This document shows, piece by piece, positions 8,359 through 16,093 of a DNA stretch of 64,000 bases. Source of the DNA: Clostridia bacterium (GTDB lineage: Bacteria > Bacillota > Clostridia > Christensenellales > Borkfalkiaceae); assembly GCA_017621155.1 (NCBI GenBank), contig JAGATP010000055.1, positions 62,001 through 126,000 of the forward strand, in the 5' to 3' direction. How positions within the stretch are numbered: position 1 is the first letter of the stretch; each line of letters starts with the position of its first letter. Both the position numbers and the translations under genes were made by a program. A model generated the notes under the pieces. That model was not told the origin of the DNA and did not search any database. It worked only from the letters and a program-made list of their open reading frames with translations.

Positions 8359-10830
8359 ATGAAACATAAAGCCATCATCGACAAGCTGACACCGCGGCAA
8401 AAAGCAGATCTGTTGACCGGAAGAGATTTCTGGTCTACCCTTCCAATCGATGAAGTCGAATTGCCTACGGCATACCTCTCGGACGGACCGCACGGGCTGA
8501 GAAAACAGGCAGCAGCGTCCGACCATTTGGGACTGAACGCGTCCATACCGGCAACGTGCTTTCCGACGGCGGCGTCCATGGCAAACACATGGGATCCCGC
8601 GCTCGGCGAAGAGATGGGGAAGTACCTGGGAGAAGAGGCGGCGGCGCAGGGAGTCAACGTCCTTTTGGGGCCCGGTATGAACATCAAGAGAAACCCTCTC
8701 TGCGGAAGAAACTTCGAGTATTTCTCCGAAGATCCTCTGCTTGCGGGCAAAATGGCGGGCGCTTACGTGCGCGGCATTCAGTCTCAGGGGGTTTCGGCGT
8801 GTCTGAAGCATTTTGCGGCAAACAATCAGGAAGAGCGCCGCATGGTCGTGGACAGCGTGATCGACGAGAGAACGCTGCGCGAAATTTACCTGACGGGGTT
8901 TGAAATCGCAGTCGAAGAGGGAAACCCCGGAGCGATCATGTCCTCATACAACCGTCTCAACGGCAACTTTACCAACGAGAATATGCACCTCATGCAGGAG
9001 ATTCTCCGAAACGAGTGGAATTATAAGGGCGTTGTCGTCACCGACTGGGCAGGTTGCAACGACAGGGTTCAGGGCGTCATTGCGGGAAACGAGCTGGAAA
9101 TGCCCGCTTGCAGATACGGAGCGGACGACGTTTACAAGGCGATGACGGAGGGTTATACCATTCCCTTCAATCGGGAAGAAGATCCCCTGCAGTACGACGC
9201 CATTGCGGCAGGACTTAAGGATGGAAAGCTGGATATGCAGAAGGTGGACGAAGCGCTCGATCGGCTCATCGACCTCATTCTCACCACGGACAAGGCGTTG
9301 CAATCCGCAAACAAGGAATTTGACGTAGAGGCGCACCACGACTTTGCGAGAAGGTGCGCCGAAGAGAGCACCGTTCTGTTGAAGAACGATGGCGTTCTTC
9401 CCATCGGCAAGGAAAAGGTCTGCTTCATCGGCGATTTTGCCGATCAGCCCAGATATCAGGGTGCAGGCTCTTCCATCGTCAATCCCACCAAGATGGAAAA
9501 ATTCATCGATGCCGAAAAGGATCACGATTTCAATTTCATCGGCTACGAGCAGGGCTTCAAGCGCTTCGGCGGCAAGAGCGATTCCCTCGCGAAAAAGGCA
9601 ATCGAGCTCGCGAAAAAGGCGGATACCGTTTTGTTCTTTGCGGGGCTTGACGAAATCAGAGAAGCGGAAGGTCTAGACAGACAGAACATGAAGCTCCCCG
9701 AAAATCAGCTTTCCCTTTTGAAAGAGCTTTACACCCTCGGCAAAAAGGTCGTCGTCATTCTCTTCTGCGGCAGTGCTGTCGAGCTTGACGTGATTGAGGA
9801 CGCGGACGCCATCGTTCACGCCTATCTCGGCGGACAGGCAGGCGTTCTCGCTCTCCTCAATATTTTAACGGGCAAGGTCAATCCTTCCGGAAAGCTCTCA
9901 GAAAGCTATCCTTATCGCTATGAGCATTGTTCCTCCGCCGCTCATTTCCCCGGACATCAGATGACCGTCGAGTACAGAGAAGGGCTCTTCGTCGGCTACC
10001 GCCATTACACGTCTGCAGGCGAGAAGGTCAGATACCCCTTCGGCTACGGACTTTCCTATACGACGTTTGCCTACTCCGACCTGACCGTCGACGAAAACGG
10101 CGCAAAATTCACCGTCAAGAACACGGGAGACAGAGACGGCGCCGAAGTCGCACAGCTTTATGTCGGCAAGGAAGATACCGCCATCATTCGCCCCGTCAGA
10201 GAGTTGAAGGGCTTTGAAAAGGTCTTCTTGAAGGCAGGCGAAAGCAAAGAGGTATTCATTCCCTTCGGGAAGAGGACGTTCCGCGTCTACAATCCCAAGG
10301 CAAAAGAGTGGCAGGTCGAGGGCGGCGATTATGAAATCATGGTCGGCTCCTCCTCCGAGACCATTCTGCTGACGGGAAAAATCAGCGTAAAGGGCAATAT
10401 GACGGATTTCGGCTACGAGAAGGACGCGCTTCCCGACTATTTCAGCGGCAAGGCGGCGAATGTGGACGAAAAGCAGTTTGAAACCCTTCTGGGCAGACCC
10501 GTTCCCGACAGCGGCTATCATTTCTACAAGAAAAACCGCATGGTCATCCACGAAAATTGCACCGTTGCCGACCTCAAATATGCAAGGGGCTGGGTGGGCA
10601 GAGCGTTCTCAGGCGCCATCTCCCTCTACAACGGCATTTTGAATCTCATCGGCAACAAGACCATGTCGAATACCATCATCATGGGCGTATGGCATCAGCC
10701 CGTTCGCGGTCTTGCCAAGTTCGGTTCGATGACAAGGGGACAGATGGAAGGACTGTTGCTGCTCTTTAACGGATCTTTCTTCAAAGGATTGAAAAAACTC
10801 CTTTTCAAAGAAAAGAAGGAGAATCAATAA
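8359..10830 (+). CDS. Glycoside hydrolase family 3, cytoplasmic
   Basis: Probable exo-acting beta-glycosidase of 823 residues with no signal peptide, so it should act on imported oligosaccharides. Domain order is normal for GH3: the (beta/alpha)8 domain comes first, with GRNFEYFSEDP, KHFAANNQE (about residue 150) and the nucleophile Asp in VVVTDW (about 227). The alpha/beta sandwich follows (ESTVLLKNDGVLPI), then a fibronectin-III-like domain beginning YPFGYGLSYTTFA (about 560). About 100 extra residues end in a Lys-rich tail. Substrate cannot be told from sequence; the neighbouring galactofuranose gene raises the possibility of a galactofuranoside or glucoside. Confidence 0.88.
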   Translation: MKHKAIIDKLTPRQKADLLTGRDFWSTLPIDEVELPTAYLSDGPHGLRKQAAASDHLGLNASIPATCFPTAASMANTWDPALGEEMGKYLGEEAAAQGVNVLLGPGMNIKRNPLCGRNFEYFSEDPLLAGKMAGAYVRGIQSQGVSACLKHFAANNQEERRMVVDSVIDERTLREIYLTGFEIAVEEGNPGAIMSSYNRLNGNFTNENMHLMQEILRNEWNYKGVVVTDWAGCNDRVQGVIAGNELEMPACRYGADDVYKAMTEGYTIPFNREEDPLQYDAIAAGLKDGKLDMQKVDEALDRLIDLILTTDKALQSANKEFDVEAHHDFARRCAEESTVLLKNDGVLPIGKEKVCFIGDFADQPRYQGAGSSIVNPTKMEKFIDAEKDHDFNFIGYEQGFKRFGGKSDSLAKKAIELAKKADTVLFFAGLDEIREAEGLDRQNMKLPENQLSLLKELYTLGKKVVVILFCGSAVELDVIEDADAIVHAYLGGQAGVLALLNILTGKVNPSGKLSESYPYRYEHCSSAAHFPGHQMTVEYREGLFVGYRHYTSAGEKVRYPFGYGLSYTTFAYSDLTVDENGAKFTVKNTGDRDGAEVAQLYVGKEDTAIIRPVRELKGFEKVFLKAGESKEVFIPFGKRTFRVYNPKAKEWQVEGGDYEIMVGSSSETILLTGKISVKGNMTDFGYEKDALPDYFSGKAANVDEKQFETLLGRPVPDSGYHFYKKNRMVIHENCTVADLKYARGWVGRAFSGAISLYNGILNLIGNKTMSNTIIMGVWHQPVRGLAKFGSMTRGQMEGLLLLFNGSFFKGLKKLLFKEKKENQ

Positions 10831-10879
10831 AAATACAGTTGAAAGCGCGGGGTATTTCCCGTGCGACAAGGAAAAGAAA

Positions 10880-11908
10880 ATGAAATTAATCTCATTTGCC
10901 GTTCCCAGCTACAATTCGCAAAACTATCTTGCAAAGTGTGTGGAAAGCCTTTTGGTGGGCGGCGAGGACGTTGAAATTCTCATCGTCAATGACGGCTCTA
11001 AGGACGACACCGCAAAAATAGCGGACGAGTATCAGGCGAAGTACCCCACGATCGTGCGCGCCATCCACAAGGAAAACGGCGGACACGGATCGGGGGTCAA
11101 CCGCGGACTTGCCGAAGCGACGGGGCTTTATTATAAAGTCGTCGATTCGGACGACTGGGTTGACAAGGACGCCTATTTACAGCTTCTTGCCACGATGAAA
11201 GATCATTTGGCAAAGGGCACGGATATCGATTTGTATATCACGAATTTCGTCTACGAGCATGTTGACGACAATACACAGCACGTCAGTTCCTATCGCGGGA
11301 AATATCCCGTGGGCAAGGTGTTTACCTGGAAAGAGACCAAGTGTTTAAAGCTTTGGAACATGATTTTGATGCACTCCGTCATTTACAAGACGGAAAAGGC
11401 GAGAAAAAGCGGCGTCAATCTGCCCGAGCATACCTTCTACGTGGACAATTTGTTCGCTTTTCAGCCCCTTCCTCACATGGAAAAAATCTTTTATCTCGAT
11501 ATCGATTTCTACCGCTATTACATAGGAAGGGTAGATCAGTCCGTGACGATGGAAAATCTCGTCAAACGCTACGATCAGCAGATTCGGGTCATGAATTGCA
11601 TGATGAGCGCGTATACCTACGACGAGCTGAAAGCCATGAACAAGCCCCTTCGCAAGCTGATGTACCACGATTTGAACAACGTGATGCTCAACACCGCCTT
11701 TTTCACGACCGCCAAGGACTCTCCCGAACGGCGTGAACTCTACAAAAAAATGTGGAAGGATCTGAAAGCGCGGGATCAAAAGCTCTACTACAAGATGAAG
11801 TATCGGACGGGCGTGGCCATTTTAAATCCTTGTCCCTGGAAATTGAAGGGCGCCATTACGACTTGGTGCTATAAATTCCTCTGCAAACACGTCAAACTCG
11901 GAGCTTAA
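10880..11908 (+). CDS. Family 2 glycosyltransferase
   Basis: Transfers a sugar from a nucleotide-sugar donor. The 342 residues show the GT-A fold: FAVPSYNSQNYLAKCVESL at the N-terminus, EILIVNDGSKDDT for nucleotide binding, the NGGHGSGVNRGL segment and the metal-binding DSDDW. No membrane helix is obvious, so it is cytoplasmic or peripheral. It lies 49 bases after the GH3 gene and 2 bases before glf, suggesting UDP-galactofuranose as donor, but that is inference from position. Confidence 0.85.
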   Translation: MKLISFAVPSYNSQNYLAKCVESLLVGGEDVEILIVNDGSKDDTAKIADEYQAKYPTIVRAIHKENGGHGSGVNRGLAEATGLYYKVVDSDDWVDKDAYLQLLATMKDHLAKGTDIDLYITNFVYEHVDDNTQHVSSYRGKYPVGKVFTWKETKCLKLWNMILMHSVIYKTEKARKSGVNLPEHTFYVDNLFAFQPLPHMEKIFYLDIDFYRYYIGRVDQSVTMENLVKRYDQQIRVMNCMMSAYTYDELKAMNKPLRKLMYHDLNNVMLNTAFFTTAKDSPERRELYKKMWKDLKARDQKLYYKMKYRTGVAILNPCPWKLKGAITTWCYKFLCKHVKLGA

Positions 11909-11910
11909 CC

Positions 11911-13008
11911 ATGAAATATGATTTTTTAATTGTCGGCAGCGGACTGTTCGGCAGCGTCTTTGCGCACGAAATGACAAAGCGCGGCAAGAAATGTCTTGTG
12001 ATCGATAAGCGCAGCCACATCGGCGGGAATTGCTATACCGAGGATTCGGACGGAATTTCCGTTCACAAATACGGCGCGCATATCTTCCATACCTCTGACG
12101 AAGTCGTCTGGAATTACGTCAATTCCTTCGTGCCGTTCCTGCCCTTTGTCAACAGTCCCGTTGCAAATTATAAGGGGGAGCTTTATAATCTTCCCTTTAA
12201 CATGAACACCTTTTACGCGCTTTGGGGGGTCAAAACCCCGCAGGAAGCGAGGGAAAAGATCGAAGCGAGCCGCATTGCCAATGCAAATCCTCAAAACGTC
12301 GAGGAGCAGGCGCTCTCGTTGGTCGGCAAAGACATTTACGAAAAGCTCATCAAGGGTTATACCGAAAAGCAGTGGGGGAGGGACGCGAAAGAGCTTCCTG
12401 CCTTCATCATCAAGCGACTTCCCGTCCGCTATACCTTCGACAACAACTATTTCAACGACGTCTATCAAGGCATTCCCAAGGGCGGGTACACCAAGCTCTT
12501 TGAGGCTCTGCTCGAGGGCATCGAGGTCAGGCTGAACACCGACTTTTTTGCCGACAGACAGGCGTTTGAAACGATGGCTGAAACGATCGTATACACGGGG
12601 ACGGTGGACGAATTTTTCGACTATTGCTACGGCCCGCTGGAATACCGCTCTCTCCGATTTGAAACCGAACGGCTGGAAACGGAAAACTTCCAGGGCAACC
12701 CTGTCATCAACTATACGGAACGGGAAATTCCCTATACGCGCATCATCGAACACAAGCACTTTGAAAAGGGAAATTCTTCCCCCGTCACCATCGTGACGAG
12801 GGAATACCCGGATTCGTGGACGCTCGGCAAAGAACCGTATTATCCCGTCAACAACGATGAAAACGCGGCGCTGTTCGCAAAATACGAGGCGCTTTGTAAG
12901 GAACGCAAAAACGTCGTATTCGGCGGAAGGCTCGGTCGCTACCGCTATTACGACATGGATAAGGTCATTGCGGAAGCGCTTGCCTCTGCAAAAGAGTGGA
13001 CGAAATAA
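11911..13008 (+). CDS. glf: UDP-galactopyranose mutase
   Basis: Flavoenzyme that converts UDP-galactopyranose to UDP-galactofuranose. The 365-residue length is normal. The N-terminal FAD motif reads FLIVGSGLFGSVFAHE, followed by IDKRSHIGGNCYTE and the family signature HKYGAHIFHTSDE. YTEKQWGRDAKELPAFIIKRLPVR and GRLGRYRYYDMD are also diagnostic and must not be confused with amine oxidases. Its presence implies galactofuranose in the cell-surface polysaccharide, probably attached by the adjacent glycosyltransferase. Confidence 0.94.
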   Translation: MKYDFLIVGSGLFGSVFAHEMTKRGKKCLVIDKRSHIGGNCYTEDSDGISVHKYGAHIFHTSDEVVWNYVNSFVPFLPFVNSPVANYKGELYNLPFNMNTFYALWGVKTPQEAREKIEASRIANANPQNVEEQALSLVGKDIYEKLIKGYTEKQWGRDAKELPAFIIKRLPVRYTFDNNYFNDVYQGIPKGGYTKLFEALLEGIEVRLNTDFFADRQAFETMAETIVYTGTVDEFFDYCYGPLEYRSLRFETERLETENFQGNPVINYTEREIPYTRIIEHKHFEKGNSSPVTIVTREYPDSWTLGKEPYYPVNNDENAALFAKYEALCKERKNVVFGGRLGRYRYYDMDKVIAEALASAKEWTK

Positions 13009-13028
13009 CAGATTACAGGGGGCAGATT

Positions 13029-13970
13029 ATGAAGGAATGTATTGTCGGCGTCGATATCGGCGGCATGAGCATTAAGTGTATCATCATTGACAAACAGGGC
13101 AACAGTCTGATCGAGGGAAGAATCGAAACGGGCGTCGAGGACGGCGTCGAGCAGGTTTGCGAAAACATCGTTTCACTCGTCAGAAAACTTTTGTGGGAAC
13201 TCAAAGAATATCTTCCGCTCGGGGTGGGCATCGGCTGTCCCGGGCTCATCGACAGCAAGGAGGGCGTGGTCGTCTACGCGGCGAATCTGAAATTCAAAAA
13301 CGTCCGCCTTGCGGATTACATCGAACACGCGCTCGTGCTTCCCGTCAAAATAACCAACGATGCCAACGCGGCAGCGCTCGGTGAGGCGGTGTTCGGTGCG
13401 GGAAAGCAGTACGAGGACAGTGTGACGGTGACGCTCGGAACGGGCGTCGGCGGAGGAATCGTCGTTGGCGGCAAGCTCTTTGAAGGCTACCGTTCCGCAG
13501 GTGCAGAGCTGGGACATATGGTCATCGTCAAGGACGGCAATCAGTGTTCCTGCGGCACGAAGGGCTGCTTTGAGGCGTACTCCTCGGCAACCGCGCTCAA
13601 AAAGGCGACCAGAGAGGCGATGGCGGCGCATCCCGAAAGCAGAATGTGGGAGCGTTATACCCTCGATACGGTCAGCGGCAAAACGGCGTTCGATTACGAG
13701 GCGGTGGATCAAACCGCAAAGGAAGTGGTGGATTCCTACATCTCTCATTTGGCGGTCGGGCTTGCGAACATCGCAAACATCTTCCGCCCGCAGGCAATTC
13801 TCATCGGCGGCGGAATTTCGGGCGAGGGTGAGCATCTGCTTGCGCCCCTGAGAAAGGAGTTTTCCAAGCTCCTTTTCGGCGGAGATTCGTACGCGCCCGT
13901 CAAACTCGAAAAGGCGTCGCTCGGCAACCGTGCGGGTGCGCTCGGCGCGGCGGCGCTCATTTTGGATTAA
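13029..13970 (+). CDS. ROK-family sugar kinase
   Basis: Probable glucokinase or related hexose kinase, 313 residues, with no N-terminal DNA-binding domain, so a kinase rather than a repressor. The phosphate-binding loop is VGVDIGGMSIKCIIID; NDANAAALGEA and GTGVGGGIVV follow; the ROK zinc motif is CSCGTKGCFEAYSS, preceded by GAELGHMVI. The start at 13029 has AGGGGGC upstream; an in-frame start 33 bases earlier would overlap glf. It probably phosphorylates the monosaccharide released by the operon's GH3. Confidence 0.87.
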   Translation: MKECIVGVDIGGMSIKCIIIDKQGNSLIEGRIETGVEDGVEQVCENIVSLVRKLLWELKEYLPLGVGIGCPGLIDSKEGVVVYAANLKFKNVRLADYIEHALVLPVKITNDANAAALGEAVFGAGKQYEDSVTVTLGTGVGGGIVVGGKLFEGYRSAGAELGHMVIVKDGNQCSCGTKGCFEAYSSATALKKATREAMAAHPESRMWERYTLDTVSGKTAFDYEAVDQTAKEVVDSYISHLAVGLANIANIFRPQAILIGGGISGEGEHLLAPLRKEFSKLLFGGDSYAPVKLEKASLGNRAGALGAAALILD

Positions 13971-13997
13971 ATCGACAACAGGGAAAACGGAATACAG

Positions 13998-14025
13998 AGC
14001 CGCGTCGAAGCTCGACGCGGCTTTT
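13998..14025 (+). terminator. Intrinsic terminator after the ROK kinase
   Basis: AGCCGCGTCGA and its exact complement TCGACGCGGCT enclose a three-base loop and are followed by TTTT. A weaker, larger inverted repeat (about 14037-14097) lies just downstream. Confidence 0.85.
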
Positions 14026-14140
14026 CCAATGCGCGGCGTCCCCTTTCGAAAGCAAAACATAGTCCCTTTTTCTTTGCAGGTTTTCGAAAAAAGGGGAGGG
14101 GGAATCGCCTTTTGAACTTGCCAAAGAGGGCGAAAAAACG

Positions 14141-14228
14141 ACCGTTTGCGATAAGGACATGCAGATTGTGTTAAAAAACGTGCAAGATATGCAAAACCCC
14201 TTCCATTTTTTTTATTTTGTGCTATAAT
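14141..14228 (+). promoter_or_regulatory. Repeated upstream activator/promoter element, copy B
   Basis: Gap-free counterpart of 7963-8050. ACCGTTTGC at 14141 and a weaker related nonamer GCAGATTGT at 14161 are two helical turns apart, a LytTR-like layout. The element ends in TATAAT (14223-14228) with no recognisable -35. It drives the candidate RNA at 14235-14400 and lies about 430 bases upstream of two LytTR regulator genes, so autoregulation is plausible. Confidence 0.6.
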
Positions 14229-14234
14229 AAGCTC

Positions 14235-14400
14235 GTCGTTAAGGCGTAAGTCCTCGATATCCACAATCGACGTTTCCCCACCTTTTCCCTTGCGCCTTGC
14301 GACCGCTTTTGCTCCACCCCCATGGACGCAAAAGAGTTGTTTGCTTCTTCATACAAATTCCTTTCAGTAAGAGGCCGTCCGTTTCGGACGGCCTCTTACT
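14235..14400 (+). ncRNA. Candidate short structured transcript B
   Basis: About 165 bases between the copy-B promoter and a perfect 16-bp hairpin. Three helices are visible: AAGGCGTAAG (14241-14250) with CTTGCGCCTT (14289-14298); CTTTTGC-TCCA (14306-14316) with TGGA-C-GCAAAAG (14323-14334); and AGTAAGAGGCCGTCCG (14366-14381) with its exact complement (14385-14400), then a T-containing tail. A separate consensus promoter starts right after. No reading frame with a ribosome site fits inside. The helices are clear; that the RNA exists is inference. Confidence 0.5.
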
Positions 14401-14412
14401 TTATACGAGGTC

Positions 14413-14441
14413 TTGACAGATCAGCGTTCTCATGGTATAAT
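14413..14441 (+). promoter_or_regulatory. Consensus promoter ahead of the small peptide and LytTR operon
   Basis: Exact TTGACA (14413-14418), 17 bases, exact TATAAT (14436-14441), 30 bases before the start of the 32-residue reading frame. Confidence 0.8.
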
Positions 14442-14471
14442 AACGGAAAGAGAATATCCGGAGGAAAGCGC

Positions 14472-14570
14472 ATGGAAATTCTGAAAATCGGATTGGGATT
14501 TTGGCAAATCAAGAAGAAGGAGAAAAAACTGCGCCGAATTATCATCGATAAACGAATTTGCAAAAAATAA
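14472..14570 (+). CDS. Small cationic peptide, 32 residues, unknown
   Basis: A short frame with CCGGAGGAAAG at ideal distance from its ATG and a perfect promoter just upstream. The peptide starts MEILKIGLGFWQI and continues with a Lys/Arg-rich stretch (KKKEKKLRR) to a C-terminal RICKK. It has no double-glycine leader and no lipobox. It is the first frame of the transcript leading to two LytTR regulators and an AgrC-like kinase, where inducing-peptide genes are often found. It could be a pheromone, a small toxin or a leader peptide. The ribosome site and promoter are seen; any function is inference. Confidence 0.5.
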   Translation: MEILKIGLGFWQIKKKEKKLRRIIIDKRICKK

Positions 14571-14660
14571 ATTGGGAATCAAAATGTTGCTAATAAGTCG
14601 GGATTCAACGGGTAGGATAATTTTTGACGATAGCATTCTTTAGCTTGATAGGGGTAAGTT

Positions 14661-15368
14661 ATGGAGAAAATAAAAATTGCAATCGTGGAAGATAATGCGG
14701 AGGACTCCCTTGTAACGCGGAAATATATAGAAGGGTATTGTCTTTCGCATAAAATCAATGCTACGGTCGATGACTATTCGACAGCGTTTGCTTATCTTGA
14801 TTCTGTTCAAAGGTATGACGCGCTTTTTCTCGATATCGAAATGCCGCATATAGACGGTATGGAGCTTGCTGTGGAAATCCGCAAACACGACAGTCGAGTT
14901 GTCATAGTGTTTGTGACAAATATGGCAAGATACGCGGTAAACGGTTATAGAGTGGATGCAATTGACTATGTATTGAAACCGATTTCAGGGTTTGATTTCT
15001 TTTTGACAATGGACAAGGTAATAAATTCGGTCGAACGTATAAGAGGAGAAAAAACTTATGTGGTAAAATCAAGGGATGGCGTCACTACCTTGTCCGTAAG
15101 CGATATCCGCTATATAGAGAGCTTAAACCATCATCTTGTGTTTCATACCGCTCTCGGGGAACGAGAGGCATACGGCTACCTCAAAGCCGTTGAAAGCGAG
15201 CTTGGGGACGGGTTCTTCCGCGCCTCCAGTTGTTATCTTGTCAATCTCGCTTACGTAAAGGCGGTAAATGGTTGCGATATCACGGTAGGAGATAACGTAC
15301 TTAAAATAAGCAGGGGTAAAAAACGAGAACTGATTGAAAGACTTACGGACTATTACGGCGGAATGTGA
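14661..15368 (+). CDS. LytTR-family response regulator 1
   Basis: Two-component response regulator of 235 residues. The receiver domain has acidic residues in IVEDNAEDS, the phospho-acceptor Asp in ALFLDIEMPHIDGME and the conserved Lys in DYVLKPI. The C-terminal LytTR DNA-binding domain starts about residue 135 and includes SDIRYIESLNHHLVFHT and VNLAYVKAVNG. A paralogue follows 11 bases later and a GHKL kinase completes the operon, a layout like plnABCD of lactobacilli. Base composition is more AT-rich than the preceding operon. Confidence 0.92.
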   Translation: MEKIKIAIVEDNAEDSLVTRKYIEGYCLSHKINATVDDYSTAFAYLDSVQRYDALFLDIEMPHIDGMELAVEIRKHDSRVVIVFVTNMARYAVNGYRVDAIDYVLKPISGFDFFLTMDKVINSVERIRGEKTYVVKSRDGVTTLSVSDIRYIESLNHHLVFHTALGEREAYGYLKAVESELGDGFFRASSCYLVNLAYVKAVNGCDITVGDNVLKISRGKKRELIERLTDYYGGM

Positions 15369-15379
15369 GGGGGAAAGGA

Positions 15380-16081
15380 ATGTTTAAATTTGCAATCGTT
15401 GAGGACAATGAGGCGGATGCGCAAACGCTTGAAAACAATCTGAAAGAAAGTTTAAAAGCGATGAACGTCGGGTGTACGGTAGAAAAATTTGGGAATGCCG
15501 AATCATTCAGGGGTGATGGTCGGGAATACGACGTGATCTTTCTCGATATAGAGATGCCGGGAATGAACGGTATGGCGCTTGCCGAAAAAATACGCGCCGC
15601 CAACTCTGAATCCGGCATTGTGTTCGTTACGAATATGATTCGCTATGCCGTGCAGGGCTATGCCGTTGCCCCGATCGATTATATCGTAAAGCCTATAGAG
15701 CGTTATGACTTCGGCATAACGATGAAACGCGTGCTCGATTTTTGTACGCGTAAGAATGACCTTGATTCGATACTCGTCAAAACGGGGCAAGGCGTGAGAA
15801 AGGTGTGTTGCAACCAAATCCGCTATATAGATGTTACCCTTCATCATATAATTTTTCATACCGATACGGAAGATTTGGATATGTGGGGAACGCTTGGAGA
15901 CGTGGAAGAGAAGTTGCCCAATCCGCCGTTTTTCAGACTTTCTTCGAGTTGTATCGTCAATCTTTCGTACGTAAAAAACATCAAGGGTTACGACGTTGAC
16001 GTCGGCGGCACTGTATTACGCGTGGCTCGCTCCAAAAAGAGGGCGTTGCTTGCCGCGCTTGCGGAATATTACGGAAGATAA
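15380..16081 (+). CDS. LytTR-family response regulator 2
   Basis: Second regulator of the operon, 233 residues and clearly paralogous to the first. Receiver motifs are FAIVEDNEADA, the phospho-acceptor VIFLDIEMPGMNGM and DYIVKPI. The LytTR domain contains NQIRYIDVTLHHIIFHT and IVNLSYVKNIKG. An upstream in-frame GTG at 15365 overlaps the first regulator, but AGGGGGAAAGG lies correctly before the ATG at 15380 and the protein then begins MFKFAIVEDN. Two regulators with one kinase may bind the same sites with opposite or graded effect. Confidence 0.92.
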   Translation: MFKFAIVEDNEADAQTLENNLKESLKAMNVGCTVEKFGNAESFRGDGREYDVIFLDIEMPGMNGMALAEKIRAANSESGIVFVTNMIRYAVQGYAVAPIDYIVKPIERYDFGITMKRVLDFCTRKNDLDSILVKTGQGVRKVCCNQIRYIDVTLHHIIFHTDTEDLDMWGTLGDVEEKLPNPPFFRLSSSCIVNLSYVKNIKGYDVDVGGTVLRVARSKKRALLAALAEYYGR

Positions 16082-16093
16082 GGAGAACAAATT

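Noticed and set aside
14322..14471. A longer frame reading into the small peptide at 14472
   Set aside because: It crosses the perfect 16-bp hairpin and a consensus promoter and has no ribosome site at its start.
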